From Micropterix aruncella (taxonomy: Eukaryota > Arthropoda > Insecta > Lepidoptera > Micropterigidae), in the NCBI GenBank assembly GCA_944548615.1, contig OX155952.1, positions 682,001-746,000 on the forward strand: a stretch of 64,000 nt of DNA. Reading direction: 5' to 3'. Below, piece after piece: positions 11,831 through 23,167 of the stretch. The notes below the pieces were generated by a model that was given only the letters and a program-made list of their open reading frames with translations, had not been told where the DNA came from and did no database searches. The stretch's first letter is position 1. Every line of letters begins with the position of its first letter. The position numbers and the translations under genes were made by a program.

Positions 11831-11869
11831 GATTTGAGGGTGTGTAAATTCGTCCCTGAGACGATTAGG

Positions 11870-12010
11870 ACCGTTTCCAGATTGAAGTCTGTATGTGTGT
11901 ATGCCTCCACGATAGCGCCCAAACGCTTCATCTGATTGAGCTAAAATTTGGCACGCAGGCATCATTTGGTGATGGTGAGAGTTGAAATCGGTCCACCAGG
12001 GGCGCTGGTG
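11870..12010 (+). repeat. Interspersed repeat shared with 25500-25634
   Basis: The block GATAGCGCCCAAACGCTTCA ... GCACGCAGGCATCATTTGG ... GAAATCGGTCCACCAG matches, in reverse orientation, 25500-25634. Both copies sit directly beside GC-rich retroposons. Confidence 0.65.
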
Positions 12011-12028
12011 TTTTCGCCTCCCAGTGCC

Positions 12029-12152
12029 CGCGATAAAGCGTCTCTTACGGGCATGTTAACGTAGTTAGACGGTGGGTTTAAAAAAATATCAATAGGTATA
12101 GTTATACCTTCATGGGGTGGCGAGTTCGCCCGTAGCAGTTGACAACTCCAAA
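12029..12152 (+). mobile_element. GC-rich retroposon, 3' fragment
   Basis: It contains the family's CTCTTACGGGCATG ... TAGACGGTGG block and then its 3' end, GGTGGCGAGTTCGCCCGT followed by AGTTGACAACTCC, with a diverged AT-rich piece between. The 5' part is missing. Confidence 0.6.
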
Positions 12153-12222
12153 GTGTTCAAAATTGTTATTCATTCGAACACCCTGAAGGCAGGAAGTTAC
12201 GATTCAACTGTACGATTTACCT

Positions 12223-12913
12223 AGGCAGCTAATGGGCTTGTTGCAGTTTGGCCACGAAGACCCATTCGTTCAGGGTCGGTTATACTCACAGGTCAACACC
12301 CATTGGGCGGCCTCCACGCAGAAGGGAGAGCCAAGGGAGGACGCTAGCCTGCGGGCCAGTCACCCTTTGGAGTCAACCTTCGGGCGCTCTTGGACAGTTT
12401 GCGCACCGTGCGGCGACAGCCAATCAATTGCGCACTCCGACTAACAGCCGGGGGAGTCTGGGAACAGTAATGTTTCCTGTAGAGCGTGGGTGGTTGTTAA
12501 CCTTATGGCAACTGCTCTTGAAACGACTATTCGGCTACCCGATCCCGGGTAAATAATCCGGGCAAGGGATGCCGTGGTCCGCGATAGATTCGGTATCACC
12601 GCTTCATAAGTGAGAGGACCGCGCAAGCCACCTCGATCCTGTAACCGGTCAGGAGGTAGGAGGTATCCTAAAGGTTAATTCCAGACGGAGATATCATTCC
12701 AAACTGGTAATCAAGGGGCGACGCTGCCCGCTGTTTACCTTTCCCGGTGCCTCGCAGTGAGGCGTTGGTCTCCGACGGGCAGCATGGCGTAGCTAGACTG
12801 TGGATTGTATTTCGTCCCAAGTCTTCTGCGCTCACCTCACGGGAGACAGAACGAAAAATATCGTTAAAACTTCCTGAGGTGCGGGTTCGCCCATTGTAGT
12901 TTACAGCTCTAGT
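12223..12913 (+). mobile_element. GC-rich retroposon, full-length copy (first of tandem pair)
   Basis: The 691-bp copy begins with the GCTAATGGGC 5' motif and ends with the 3' hairpin region and TTTACAGCTCTAGT. It lies between two copies of TGTACGATTTACCT (12209-12222 and 12914-12927). It is clearly diverged from its neighbour (for example in the CCCATTGGGCGGCC and AGCCAAGGGAGGACGC stretches). Short frames up to 102 codons cross it, but none has a recognisable domain. Confidence 0.8.
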
Positions 12914-12927
12914 TGTACGATTTACCT

Positions 12928-13602
12928 AATGGGCGCTAATGGGCCCTTGCTGAGTTGGCCACGAAGACCCATTCTGTTCAGGGTTGGTCACACTCACGAG
13001 TCAATACCCATCCGGCGGCCTCCACGCATGAAGTGCGAGCCCGGGCATGACTCTGGCCTTAGGGCTAGTTTCCCCTAGTAATCAATCTTCTGGCGCTCCT
13101 GAATGGTCTGCGCACCCTGCGGCGTAAGCCAATCGATTGTGCACTCTGACTAACAGTCGGGGGGAGTTTGGAAGCAGTACTGTTTCCTATAGAGCGGGGG
13201 TGGTTGCGGAACTTACGGCGACTGTTCTTAAAACGACCATCGGCTACCCGATCCTGGGTGAACAGCCGGGCAAAGGATGCCGTGGTTCGCGATAGATTCG
13301 GTATACACAGTTTCACCGCTTCGTAAGGGTGAGGACCGCGCAAGCGACCTCGAACTCGTAACCAATCGAGAGACCGGAGTAATCTGGTCGTAATTGGAAG
13401 CAAGGGCGTGAGTGTAAGCCCGCTGGGTAATACTCCTGGCTATCTCGCGGTTAAGGCGTTGGCCTCTTGCGGGCATGTGGCGGAGCTTGGCGGTGGATTG
13501 TTTTGTCCAAGTCTTCTGCGTTCACTTCACGGGAGAGAGAACGACTCATCGTTGAAACTTCCTTGGGTGACGGGTTCGCCCGTTGTAGTTGACATCTCTA
13601 TA
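12928..13602 (+). mobile_element. GC-rich retroposon, full-length copy (second of tandem pair)
   Basis: The 675-bp copy runs from GCTAATGGGCCCTTGCTGAG to GACGGGTTCGCCCGTTGTAG plus TTGACATCTCTA. A third TGTACGATTTACCT follows at 13603-13616. It has the same orientation as the copy at 12223-12913 but a different sequence variant. This copy is close to the family's apparent consensus. Confidence 0.85.
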
Positions 13603-13942
13603 TGTACGATTTACCTGCAAAGTGGACCTGCATAGTGCGTGTGAATCTGCTGTAGAAAAGGGGCTGATGCAGGTAATGGCATTAAGCGATTTCATCTGCT
13701 AAATAACGCCACGTCTTACAGTAACAGGTAATGCAGTTGTCCTAGGTTTCGTTGGCAGTATTATCAACGATTATCACTTTTTCTACCATATGTTATATTC
13801 TGAGCAGAATCCTGGGAGCTATTCAAGGTGAGCACGAGCTCAACTGTGACTGACATGTAGATAGAGATTCTTTATTGCACATTAAACAAAAACATACAAA
13901 AGGCGGACTTATTGCCTAAAATACAATCTCTTACAGCCAAGA

Positions 13943-14383
13943 TATTTTGATATTTTTTCATCAGTTAAAAGTCACTTTAAGGAAACCATTAAAAAATCCT
14001 ATCAGTCCTTTGTCCCTCGTATTTCATATAATGACTATTAATCGCTTGAACAGTTTACATGAATAGCTTTTTTGTAATTTTTTGTTTTTGCAATTTTTTG
14101 TTTTTTAAAATGTATCTTTGGTACAAAATAATTAATATTGTATATAATCTCAATGTAAAATTTCATTTCCATTTGTTTTTTGTTCTTTTTCTTTTTCTAT
14201 AATATTAAATTTGCTAAAAAATGTATATATATAAATAAGATATAATAACGGAGATATGTACTGTACACATTATAGATAGATAGTGTTAACATATAATTAG
14301 TCATAGTTTTATTGTTATATTTTGTATTTGTTATGTATAAACGCTGTTTGTTAACCAAATAAAATAAAATAAAATAAAATAAT
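13943..14383 (+). mobile_element. Possible nested LINE tail with (AAATA)n end
   Basis: It interrupts the 3' UTR of the minus-strand LINE. It begins with a frame reading SSVKSHFKETIKKSYQSF, which resembles the extreme C-terminus of a LINE ORF2. It runs through AT-rich UTR and ends in repeated AAATAAAATA. I found no clear target-site duplication. Confidence 0.35.
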
Positions 14384-14734
14384 AAAAAATAAGAGAGAAA
14401 TTAAAAATTAACAAAAAAACGAAAAAAGAAGAAAAACTTATTACATAACAAAAAATAATCAAGTAACAAAAATGCCATTTTTTTAAATAAAATTAGGATT
14501 TGGAATAATTTGCAAGGAGCGAAGGATAGGAGAGGATGGGATGAGACCTAGGATAACTAGGAATTTAGGGACATGAAATACTTTTTCAGAGACACTTGAA
14601 AGGTAGAAACCGTTGGTGCGTTTGTGATGTCCTGGCGGGAGCTGGTTCCATAGTCTAGCTGCATGAACGGTGACGGAATAAGTAAAAAAAGAAGAATTAT
14701 GAGTTGGAATCGCAATTTTACTATCCTGACTGGA

Positions 14735-15316
14735 GCTAACGGGAGCTAACGGAGCTGATGGAGCTAACGGGCCCATGATGAGTTGGCCACGATGACCCAT
14801 GTGTTCAGGGTCGGTCACACTCACGGGTCAACACCCATCCGACGGCCTCCACGCACGGGGTGCGACTAACAGTCGGGGGAGTCTGGAAACTGTATTGTTT
14901 CCTATAGAGCGGGGGTGGTTGCGTACCTTACGGCGACTGCTCTTGAAATGACCATTGGCCATCCGATCCCGGTTCAGAGCCGGGCAAAGGACGCCTTGGT
15001 CCGCGATAGATTCGGTATACACCGTTTCACCGCTTCGAAAGGGAGAGGACCGCGCAAGCGACCTCGAACTCGGAACCAATCGAGAGACCGGAGAAATCTG
15101 GTCACAATTGGAAGTAAGGGCGCGAGTGTCTCAAGCCGCCGGGTAGTATTCCTGGCTATCTCGCGGTAAGGCGTTGGTCTCTTACGGGTTGTGGCGTAGC
15201 TAGACGTCGGATTGTTTTGTCCAAAGTCTTCTACGCTCACTGCAGGTCGATAGAACGACTAATCGTTAAAACGTCCTGTGGTGACGGGCTCGCCCGTTGT
15301 AGTCGACACCTCAAGA
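14735..15316 (+). mobile_element. GC-rich retroposon with 13-bp TSD
   Basis: The flanking direct repeat is TATCCTGACTGGA (14722-14734 and 15317-15329). The 5' end has three to four tandem copies of a GGAGCTAACGG-like 10-11-mer before the family body. The 3' end reads GACGGGCTCGCCCGTTGTAG plus TCGACACCTCAAGA. It has jumped into the coding part of the LINE at 13861-15720. Confidence 0.85.
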
Positions 15317-16031
15317 TATCCTGACTGGAACGCAGTGAGACACCATGACTTCCTAAGTGATTGAATTTTTCGGTTAGGTAGGAGGGAGCGGTAGGATTGT
15401 TGAGGATGTTATAAAGAAGGGAAAGAATATGCATGTTTCTACGTTCACGTATTCGAAGCCAATGAAGTCTGCTTCTACACTCAGAGACGTGATCAATTTT
15501 TTTCGCGTTGAAGATATACCTAATGCATACATTTTGCAACCGCTCTAATTTGTCAAGGATGGCTTCGGTGACGTCAAGGTAGCCGACATCAGCATAGTCT
15601 AGTATAGGCAATATCAGTGATTGAGCTATGGTCTTCTTAACCTCCACTGGTAAACATCTTTGCAACCGACGAAGATCGCACGTGTTGTCTCTTAAAATTT
15701 TCAAAACTTGAGTAGTGCTTCAGATATATTATAAGAGCTTTAGATTGCCTTACCCATGCGCTAATACATGGACACATTCACTACTATCTATTTGCCTTTC
15801 ACCCAGTGGCGTAGCGTGCCTTGGCGGGTCCCGTATAAAAAATTTGTTTGGGGGCCCTATGGAAGGGTAAAGATTTCTCACAAAAGAAAAAAAAATGTTT
15901 GCATAAAATTAAAAGAAATATTTATTCATCATAATTATCTATCTGTCACTTTTTCCAAAATTTTTACAAACAATTCAAATTAAATATACACTCTCCTTGC
16001 CTTTTTTTCGGCAAACTGATTTATTAAATCA

Positions 16032-16738
16032 CTAGCTGACCCGTGCCCACTTCGTTGGGCGGTATAACTTTTTACCTGTGATGAATTATGAGTGTGGTTC
16101 GGTTAGTACTGAGTGTTATGATTTATTTCCCGACTGCCAAATGAAGGGTTATATTTTTACTGCATTTGCATGTCAATTTGACTATAATACCGTTATTTGT
16201 GAGTGTCTTCTTGTGAGTGTCTTATTTGTGAGCGTATTATCTCTTTAACTATTTATGCAGTAAAAGGGAAAAGTCTTTTGTTTTAAACACTTGAGACGAT
16301 AAATTTACTTATTTTGATATGAATTCATAATTGTTGATAATATGACCAATAGACATGACCTAACGATTTTTTTATTTTTTTAAATATACAATACTACTTT
16401 TTGTGACTTAAATATAAAAGTTAAACATATGCTGTCGCTGACTTTTTTGTAGGTATTATCAAGCTCTACAACTTTTCTGTAGAACTTAATCATATATCTC
16501 TCATCGTTAAGGCAGCGTTAGTTAGAAACGTTTTCGTTCGACCGTTTTTTCCGACTTACTTTGGAAATCCGACTACCATGAAAAAGTCTTTTAATTTTTC
16601 GGATTAATATATAGCCTATGACACTCACAAATAACGTGGCTTTCTATTGGTAAAAGTATTTTCAAAATCGGTTTAGTAGATCCAGAGATTACTTCCTACA
16701 ACATCACAAACTTTACCTCTTTATAATATTAGTATAGA
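16032..16738 (-). mobile_element. Non-autonomous Helitron (copy A)
   Basis: On the minus strand it begins TCTATACTAATATTATAAAG and ends ACGGGTCAGCTAG between host A and T, without target duplication. The 3' hairpin is GCCCA-ACGAAG-TGGGC, just before the CTAG terminus. It is 707 bp with no Rep/helicase. Three further copies lie at 20585-21329, 38887-39622 and 40859-41580. The terminal motifs match ones I associate with lepidopteran Helitrons. Confidence 0.85.
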
Positions 16739-16971
16739 TTTATAACTGATGATGACTTTAGTTTTTCTAAAGTTCCTGCCTCTATGGACAATAGTGACAG
16801 GTCTGACAGGCGGTCATGTCCCATTGAAGGTCTTAGGTATTTTTTTATCAGTTTTAATTTTGAAAAACTTCTTTCAGCAGTTGCAGTTGTAACTGGAAGG
16901 GTCAAGAACAAAAAGCGTGCTGTTATTACCTCCGGAGAAGTGGATGGAAGACTATTGAATTTTATCAGCAA
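16739..16971 (-). pseudogene. hAT transposase C-terminal (dimerisation) fragment
   Basis: The frame gives LFLTLPVTTATAERSFSKLK and then LIKKYLRPSMGHDRLSDLSL and LSIEAG. This is the characteristic hAT C-terminal dimerisation segment (T-x-A-x-x-ERSFS followed by an R-L-x-x-L-S-x-L-S-IE run). The catalytic core is absent. It is cut downstream by the inserted Helitron. Confidence 0.85.
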
Positions 16972-17296
16972 TAATTCAATTTTTTCGAATTTCAGATTTT
17001 AAGCATGTTTTTAGAGCCTTTAATTGGTCATAAAGAATAACTGAAATGTATTTACTGTATTAAGCCGGCAGTTTTCCGGAAGCGTTTAATATCTCTTCGT
17101 TTGAAGAAGACAGGAGTTTCTCCGCTTGTAATATTCCGAACATACTACTCAGGAAAAAAGAAATAGCTTTTTTTGACTTTTGTCATTTCTGAAATTATAA
17201 AAAAATTTGCTTACGCACGTTGGGGGCCCCCGTGGGCCGGGGGCCCCGTATAATTGATACGGCAGATACGGCGGTAGCTACGCCCCTGCTTTCACC

Positions 17297-17974
17297 GCCG
17301 CCAATGCCCATGACCGGATGAATGATTTGCACAAAATGATGGACAATAGGTGGTCTTTATCGCGTAAAAGCAAAATAATAATCATCAAAATAATAATAAT
17401 GCCATAATATCTAATCTGAAATAATCAATTGACGTTTGATAATAAACTTTCTTTATTGCAATTATCTACCCATATCTAAAAACGAATGATATTATCACGA
17501 ACCGCTTGTCGCCAAGCAAAGATAAAAATCGTATATCTCTGCCGCTAGGTCCATTTTTCGTATGTTGCCTACAGGGTGGTCGATAATATACGAAGAAGTG
17601 GGTGTACCCTTTTTTATCTTTAATAGCTAACGAAATATTTTCCCCTATATTTTGGTAACCAAGCCAAAACTTTTCCTTTGATTTGTGTTTTGATATACGT
17701 CATCTGGTTGTTGGGGCGTTTTTGTTGCTAAGCGTTTGTTGGTTTGTTACACTTTATTGCACACACAATAGAGTTCAACATGGTACGCCTATTGCCAAAT
17801 AGCAATATCTCACGACCATACTGCCAAGGTTTTGTGACTAAATGTTTAAGTTGGCAAATGTCCTGGACCTGGTGTTACTTTTATTTTACTCGTAAATCTA
17901 ACATTTCCAAATCATACGGCTTCGTTGGCGAAGAAATCTTTTAATTACGCTATTGGCCTTGATTATATAGGTAT
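17297..17974. other. No recognisable gene
   Basis: It contains a CGCTTGTCGCCAAGC-type short inverted motif and the short unsupported 66-codon frame at 17744-17944. Nothing else can be assigned. Confidence 0.35.
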
Positions 17975-18780
17975 TAGATTGATCAATGCCATAGTACGTT
18001 TTGGCAACGCTTCTGCACCGGTGGCGCTGATAGCATTGTCCAGTGAAACTAATAGCAATGTATTTGCTTTATATCTATACCTAATACACTGGTAATGAAT
18101 GTTTCTTTTTGTAAATGTTGGAATTGATTATAAAAACGGATTATTTAACCAGTGATAACAACTTGGGTTGTCGACTACAACGGGCGAGCCCGCCACCTCA
18201 GGAAGTTTAACGATTAGTCGTTCTCTCTCCCTGGAGTGAACGTAGAAGACTTGGGACAAAAACAGTCCACATATCTAGTCACAAGCCCGTAAGAGGCCAA
18301 CGCCTTAACCGCGAGATAGCCAGGTATGTTACCTGGCGGGCCGGCACTCGCGCCCTTACTTCCAATTGTTAGGTTAGTGATAACAATAATAACAGTGATA
18401 ACAATAATAACATTAAATTATAAGTGCCATCTATCGTATTTTTATACAGGTTAATTACATCACAGAAATATTAAGGAGAGTTTAGAATTCCATCTATTTG
18501 AACATGAAAGCACCTAATTTGTATGTATTGAAACTTGTATACATAATTAAAATTGACGTCTTTGCTATAAATAATATTTTTAAAATTATTATTAAATGTC
18601 ATTATATTATTATATTATTTTGAGGTAGGATACCGTAACTGCGTGTGTAGAAAGTGATATATTGCGCTACTGCACATAAGAGAAGATTATTGACTGTTTG
18701 GGAAAATGAGTGCCATCCACACGATGCTTTTTATAGTAAAACCCTAGCTGCCAAAACGTAGTACGGCATTGTGCAATCTA
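17975..18780. mobile_element. TA-flanked TIR element (TAGATTG family)
   Basis: The ends are TAGATTGATCAATGCCATAG followed by TACGTTTTGGCA, and the inverse TGCCAAAACGTAGTACGGCA followed by TTGTGCAATCTA. It is 806 bp including a 214-bp GC-rich retroposon fragment inserted at 18162-18375. It is non-coding. Confidence 0.8.
18162..18375 (-). mobile_element. GC-rich retroposon, 5'-truncated
   Basis: The flanking direct repeat is AGTGATAACAA (18151-18161 and 18376-18386). The 3' hairpin end (GGGTTGTCGACTACAACGGG) is complete, while the other end stops in mid-body at CTTCCAATTGTT. Truncation of one end with an intact hairpin end and a TSD sets the 5' to 3' direction of the family. Confidence 0.85.
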
Positions 18781-18898
18781 ATAACCTATATAATCAATGG
18801 TATTGTGCTTCGCATTGCACAACTTGAAGCCTGAAACAACACATTACCTGCTTTAGAGATAAGCAGGTAATGTGTCATCTATTTAACACCAATCGACA

Positions 18899-19245
18899 AC
18901 TAGAGCTGTCAACTACAACGGGCGAACCCGTCACCTCAGGAAGTTTTAACGAAATGTGATCGGTCTATCTCCGCTTACTTCAGTGAGCGCAGAAGACTTA
19001 GGACAAATAAAAGTCCACCGTCAAACTCCGCCACATGCCCGTAAGAGGCCAACGCCGTATTCGCGAAATAGCCAGGTGTGTTACCCAGCGGACTTACACT
19101 CACGCCCTTACTTCCAGTTGCGACCAGATTACTCCGGTCTATCGACTGGTTACGAGTTTAAGGTCGCTTTCGCGATCCTCCCCTTACGTAGAGGTGAAAC
19201 TGTGTCAACCAATCTATCGCCGACCCCGGCATCCTTTGCCCGGCT
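18899..19245 (-). mobile_element. GC-rich retroposon, 5'-truncated
   Basis: The flanking direct repeat is AATCGACA (18891-18898 and 19246-19253). It starts at the hairpin end (AGCTGTCAACTACAACGGGC) and stops at CATCCTTTGCCCGGCT, about halfway along the full-length family. Confidence 0.8.
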
Positions 19246-19309
19246 AATCGACAGTACCTAAACCAGACAGTAGCTTCTCTTAGAACAAAATTGAAATCAA
19301 GGCGAGCTA

Positions 19310-19560
19310 CGTGACAAGTCGAAAGACCTCGCATATGGCCGCCAGATGTTCGCTACTCGGCCGACGCGGATATCCAAACTTTCGAAAAATTCGCCAACCT
19401 TCACCCGCGCGTAACGCTAACCACAGGCGTGCGTCGAGACGTTCCCGTCTGCTCACTTCCCTCGCACCCTATCCCCGCAATGCCCTGTCGCTCGAGAGTG
19501 CGATACTGCTCTCTCGGTATACTTTGACTTTTGATTATACAGTATAATCAATACTGTGAC
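19310..19560 (+). repeat. GC-rich repeat family B
   Basis: Blocks CGCGTAACGCTAACCA, CGTCGAGACGTTCCC, CTGTCGCTCGAGAGTGCG and ATACTGCTCTCTCGGTATAC recur, diverged, at about 37900-38085 (minus) and 46256-46345 (plus, partial). It is distinct from the hairpin-ended retroposon. No conserved frame or termini are recognised. Confidence 0.55.
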
Positions 19561-20584
19561 CAATGTACGGAGTCGATTTCCATCAACCATTTCTCTTTCC
19601 AGTTGAACCGTTTCTGAGATCCAGTTGAACGAACAGACTTATCGCAAGATTTTTAATTGAAGTAAAATGTCTAAACTTTCACGAAAACTCTAAACTATAA
19701 ATGTATTATAATATATATTACTCTCGTTATTACTACCCAAGTTTTTGTACGCTTTTATGACATCGCATAAAAGCGTACAAAACTCTCAAAATTGATCAAT
19801 TTTTGATGAAAATTATACATCCGTAAAAATAAAAAAGCTACCGCGATGGTAATAAATTAAATATTAAACCACGTGTTTCTCACAATTATGAATTTATTGC
19901 AATGATTACTCAAATTCGGTTTTCCTGCATTGAAGGCACGTGTTTTTAAAAAAAAGGCACTTGAAATGAAATAAATTTGATTTAGGTAGGTAATAAATTA
20001 TATAAATTACAGATTAATATAGGACAATCCAGAGTCTGAAACATCTTCCACGTGTTTGCACGTTTACTATTTATCGCAGCATGACAGCATCGAACAGGAT
20101 TATTTTTTTTCAAATCTGCAGAATTCGTCAGTCGATCGTTGCATTGCGAGAACCGAAAAAGGAAATACTAGTTTTCTGTACGATATAGGCGAGCGAAACC
20201 TGTCTTGCTATTAAATGCGACTACATAATATTAAGACATTCAATTTTCTCGCTCTGTGTGACAAAAAAATAAAAACAACAAAGCAAAAGAATTTACTCGC
20301 AAGGCAAACGTCTTTAGTTTAATGGCCGTTTATCATCAAATCTCTAAGTCCAGGACATGTAGCTCGGTGAAGGTAATATTTACCCAATATGTAATTCTTC
20401 AACTAAACATTCTTAGGCGTACCCAGGGTTTTGGAAACGAGGTGCGCACAATATTCTATTGGGGGGAGGGGGACGACGACCATCATCAGGTCGAACACAT
20501 ACTCAAAGAGTGCAGCTCTTTACGGGCGTACCGCATAGCAATACGCCCGTAAAGTATATTTTTGTATTATATTTTTATATGTAA
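19561..20584. other. No recognisable gene
   Basis: AT-rich sequence. A 76-codon frame at 20322-20552 ends HILKECSSLRAYRIAIRP, faintly like the H-x-L-x-EC end of a LINE zinc knuckle, but it is too short to assign. TTTACGGGCGT and ACGCCCGTAAA at 20519-20556 form an 11-bp hairpin. Confidence 0.35.
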
Positions 20585-21329
20585 CTAGCTGACCCGTGCC
20601 CACTTCGTTGGGCGGTAAAACTTTTTACCTGTGATGAAATTATGAGTGTGGTTCGGTTAGTACTGAGTGCTATGATTTATTTCCTGACTGCCAAGACTGA
20701 GTTATATTTTTACTGCATATGTATGTATGTATTTGCATGTCAATTTGACTATAATACCGTTATTTGTGAGTGTCTTCTTGTGAGTGTCTTATTTGTGAGC
20801 GTATTATCTCTTTAACTATTTATGCTGTAAAAGGGAAATTATATGCAGTAAAAGGGAAAAGTCTTTGGTTTTAAACACTTGTGACGATAAATTTACTTAT
20901 TTTGATAAGAATTCATAATTGTTGATAATATGACCAATAAACATGACATGAAAATAAATTAAATTAGGTATTTAAAAAAAAATTAAATACTACTTTTTGT
21001 GACTTAAATATAAAAGTTAGACATATGCTGTCGCTGACTTTTTTGTAGGCATTATCAAGCTCTACAACTTTTCTCTAGAACTTAATCATATATCTCTTAT
21101 CGTTAAGGCAGCGTTAGTAAGAAACGTTTCCGTTCGGCCGCTTATTCTCGACTTACTTTGTAAATCCGACTACCACGAAAGTCTTTTCATTTTTCGGATA
21201 ATTATATAGCCTATGACACAAATAGCGTGGCTTTCTATTGGTGAAAGAATTTTCAAAATCGGTTCAGTAGATCCCGAGATTACTTCCTACAACGTCACAA
21301 ACTTTACCTCTTTATAATATTAGTATAGA
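20585..21329 (-). mobile_element. Non-autonomous Helitron (copy B)
   Basis: Its termini, 3' hairpin and interior match those of copy A (16032-16738); it is 745 bp. A duplicated short block around AAAAGGGAAA accounts for part of the extra length. It is inserted A|T without target duplication and has no coding capacity. Confidence 0.85.
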
Positions 21330-21558
21330 TTAAGTAGTTAATTTAGTTATGTAGACTGCAAAAAATATTACATGACATATGCAATAATATTATGTGGGTA
21401 TTTTTTATTCTTACCAGTTCCGCACTTGGTAGTTACGCTCAAAATAAAGTAATACAAAACTGACATTATTTTGTTAATTTCTCACCAACATTCAAAGCGG
21501 AGAAATATAATTCACCAATTAAATTAATAGTAGACTGTTTCGAATATTATCCCGGAAC
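21330..21558. other. No recognisable gene
   Basis: Short AT-rich spacer between a Helitron and a GC-rich retroposon. I see nothing in it. Confidence 0.4.
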
Positions 21559-22140
21559 AAATAGAGTTGTCAACTACAACGGGCGAACCCGTCACCTAAG
21601 AAAGTTTTAACGATTGTTAGTTCTATCTACCGTGAAGTGAGCGCAGAAGACTTGGACAAAACAGTCCACCGTCAAGCTCCGCCACATGCCCGTAAGAGGC
21701 CAACGCGTTATCCGCGAGATAACCAGGTATGTTACACAGCGGGATTACACTCACGCCCTTACTTCCAATTGCGACCAGATTACTCCGGTCTCCCGATTGG
21801 TTACGAGTTTGAGGTCGCTGGCGCGGTCCTCTCCCTTACGAAGAGGTGAAACGGTGTAAACCGAATCTATCGCGGACTACGGCATTCTTTGCCCGGCTGT
21901 TCACCTAGGATCGGGTAGCCGATGGTCGATTCAAGAGCAGTCGCCGTAAGGTCCGCAACCACCCACGCTCTATAGGAAACAGTACCTACTGCTTCCAGAC
22001 TCCCCCGACTGTTCGTCAAAGTGCGCAATCGATTGGCTTACACCGCACGGTGCGCAGACCGTCCAGGAGCGCCAGAAGGTTGACTCTTAGGGGAAACTAG
22101 CCCTAAGGCCAGAGAGTCCTGCCCAGTCCTGCCCAGGCTG
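21559..22140 (-). mobile_element. GC-rich retroposon
   Basis: It runs from the hairpin end (AGTTGTCAACTACAACGGGC) to the CTAAGGCCAGAGAGTCCTG region, where CAGTCCTGCCCAGGCTGCCC is a short local duplication before the sequence stops. The extreme 5' block (GGGCCCATTAGCTCCC side) is missing. I see no clear TSD. Confidence 0.75.
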
Positions 22141-22717
22141 CCCAGGCTCGTATAATATTTCTGTGTGATCCCGCGTGCTCCTCTGAAGTCTTAGGAACTT
22201 GTTACGCAACATGGTCGAGGCAAGGCCACAAATAAATACGCCGATTTATAATGTAGCTACAATATAAATATGTAATGTAGCTAGGTATAAAGTAATTAAA
22301 TCCTATATACTATAATGAATGTAAGTAGGGGGGAGGGCATTTTGTTCAATGTTGCACTGGGGCTCATTTTTTTTACTTACGCCACTGATCATGCCTTTTA
22401 TTTTGATTATTTATTTATTTATTTATTTTATTTTCAGGAAACATACATCGCGTCATTAATTATGACTAATTATCTTAATACAGTGTTTCGCTGGCCGATT
22501 AATTGTTTCCTACATTATTTTCTTATAAGGTAAATCAAAAGTTGCATTGCACTAAATTAAATTAAATTACAATCGAACTATTGCAAGGATGGGAAAGGAG
22601 AGGGATGGGATATATGTAGCATAGGATATAGGTATTCAAATTATACTCTTTGCTATTCTCATTTTCGCTCTGAGTGTTTTGAAACAATTTATGTTTATTG
22701 TATTATATACTCACTTC

Positions 22718-23167
22718 CTAGACGCCTAGTGAGCTAGGGACAGCCTCGCTTAATTTAGGTTGGTTCAAGTAAAAAATGTCGATATCTTCGAATCGATTGT
22801 TATATGTGGTCATCAAGCGGTGCATAACAGAGTTTTGGGCGTAACTAGTGGTCACACGAGGGATTTCGAACGTACGAGGAGAGCGAACCCTTTGTGGCGG
22901 AACCAACAACGACAGTTTCTTTACCAAATGAGGGCTATCAATTTTGTTATGTATTATTTTATGCAATAATGTCATATCAGATGCTGTGCGGCGGTCTTCC
23001 AGTGAACACATACTAAAATAGTTCAGCCTGCTCTCGTAAGTTCCAAGTCCCAAGTGCTCACGATAGTCCAGGTCTAATAAAACGTCTTTGGACGCCCTCC
23101 ACCCTATTTGTATACACGCCGCCATATTGCGGATTCCAAATGCGTTTATGCGATTTCCCAATTCCAT
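22718..23167 (-). pseudogene. LINE ORF2 C-terminal fragment
   Basis: The 149-codon frame reads RLNYFSMCSLEDRRTASDMT, LLHKIIHNKIDSPHLVKKLS, VPPQRVRSPRTFEIPR, and ends with an N-R-F-x-D-I-D-I-F motif. The L-x-x-RR-x-x-x-D-x-x-x-L-x-K-I-x-N pattern is common C-terminal to the RT in CR1/jockey-group LINEs. The RT core itself is absent. The frame is open throughout, but it has no host-gene features. Confidence 0.65.

Larger units (their letters stand above)
13861..15720 (-). mobile_element. 5'-truncated LINE (jockey/CR1 group), nested
   Basis: Minus-strand frames give, in order, PILDYADVGYLDVTEAILDK, LERLQNVCIRYIFNAKK and RRNMHILSLLYNILNN (15330-15704), then DSKIAIPTHNSSFF and VHAARLWNQLPPG (14600-14730), then a 3' UTR ending near 13861 in CTTTATTGCACATTAAAC. 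This is the region C-terminal to the RT domain; the endonuclease and RT are absent. A GC-rich retroposon (14735-15316) splits the coding part, and another LINE tail may be inserted in the UTR. The 3' terminus is shared with the SINE at 57240-57520. Confidence 0.7.
15804..17288 (-). mobile_element. hAT transposon remnant carrying a Helitron
   Basis: The 8-bp target-site duplication is CTTTCACC (15796-15803 and 17289-17296). Terminal inverted repeats are CAGTGGCGTAGC at the left and GCTACGCCCCTG at the right. The minus strand retains the C-terminal dimerisation region of a hAT transposase (16739-16971). The rest of the transposase is missing or unreadable. A Helitron (16032-16738) is inserted inside. 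TIR motif, TSD length and coding remnant all agree on hAT. Confidence 0.88.

Noticed and set aside
16240..16300. LINE or SINE identity for the 707-745 bp repeat at 16032, 20585, 38887 and 40859
   Set aside because: It has 5'-TC, a hairpin before CTAG-3', A|T insertion and no target duplication, which fits Helitrons and not retroposons.
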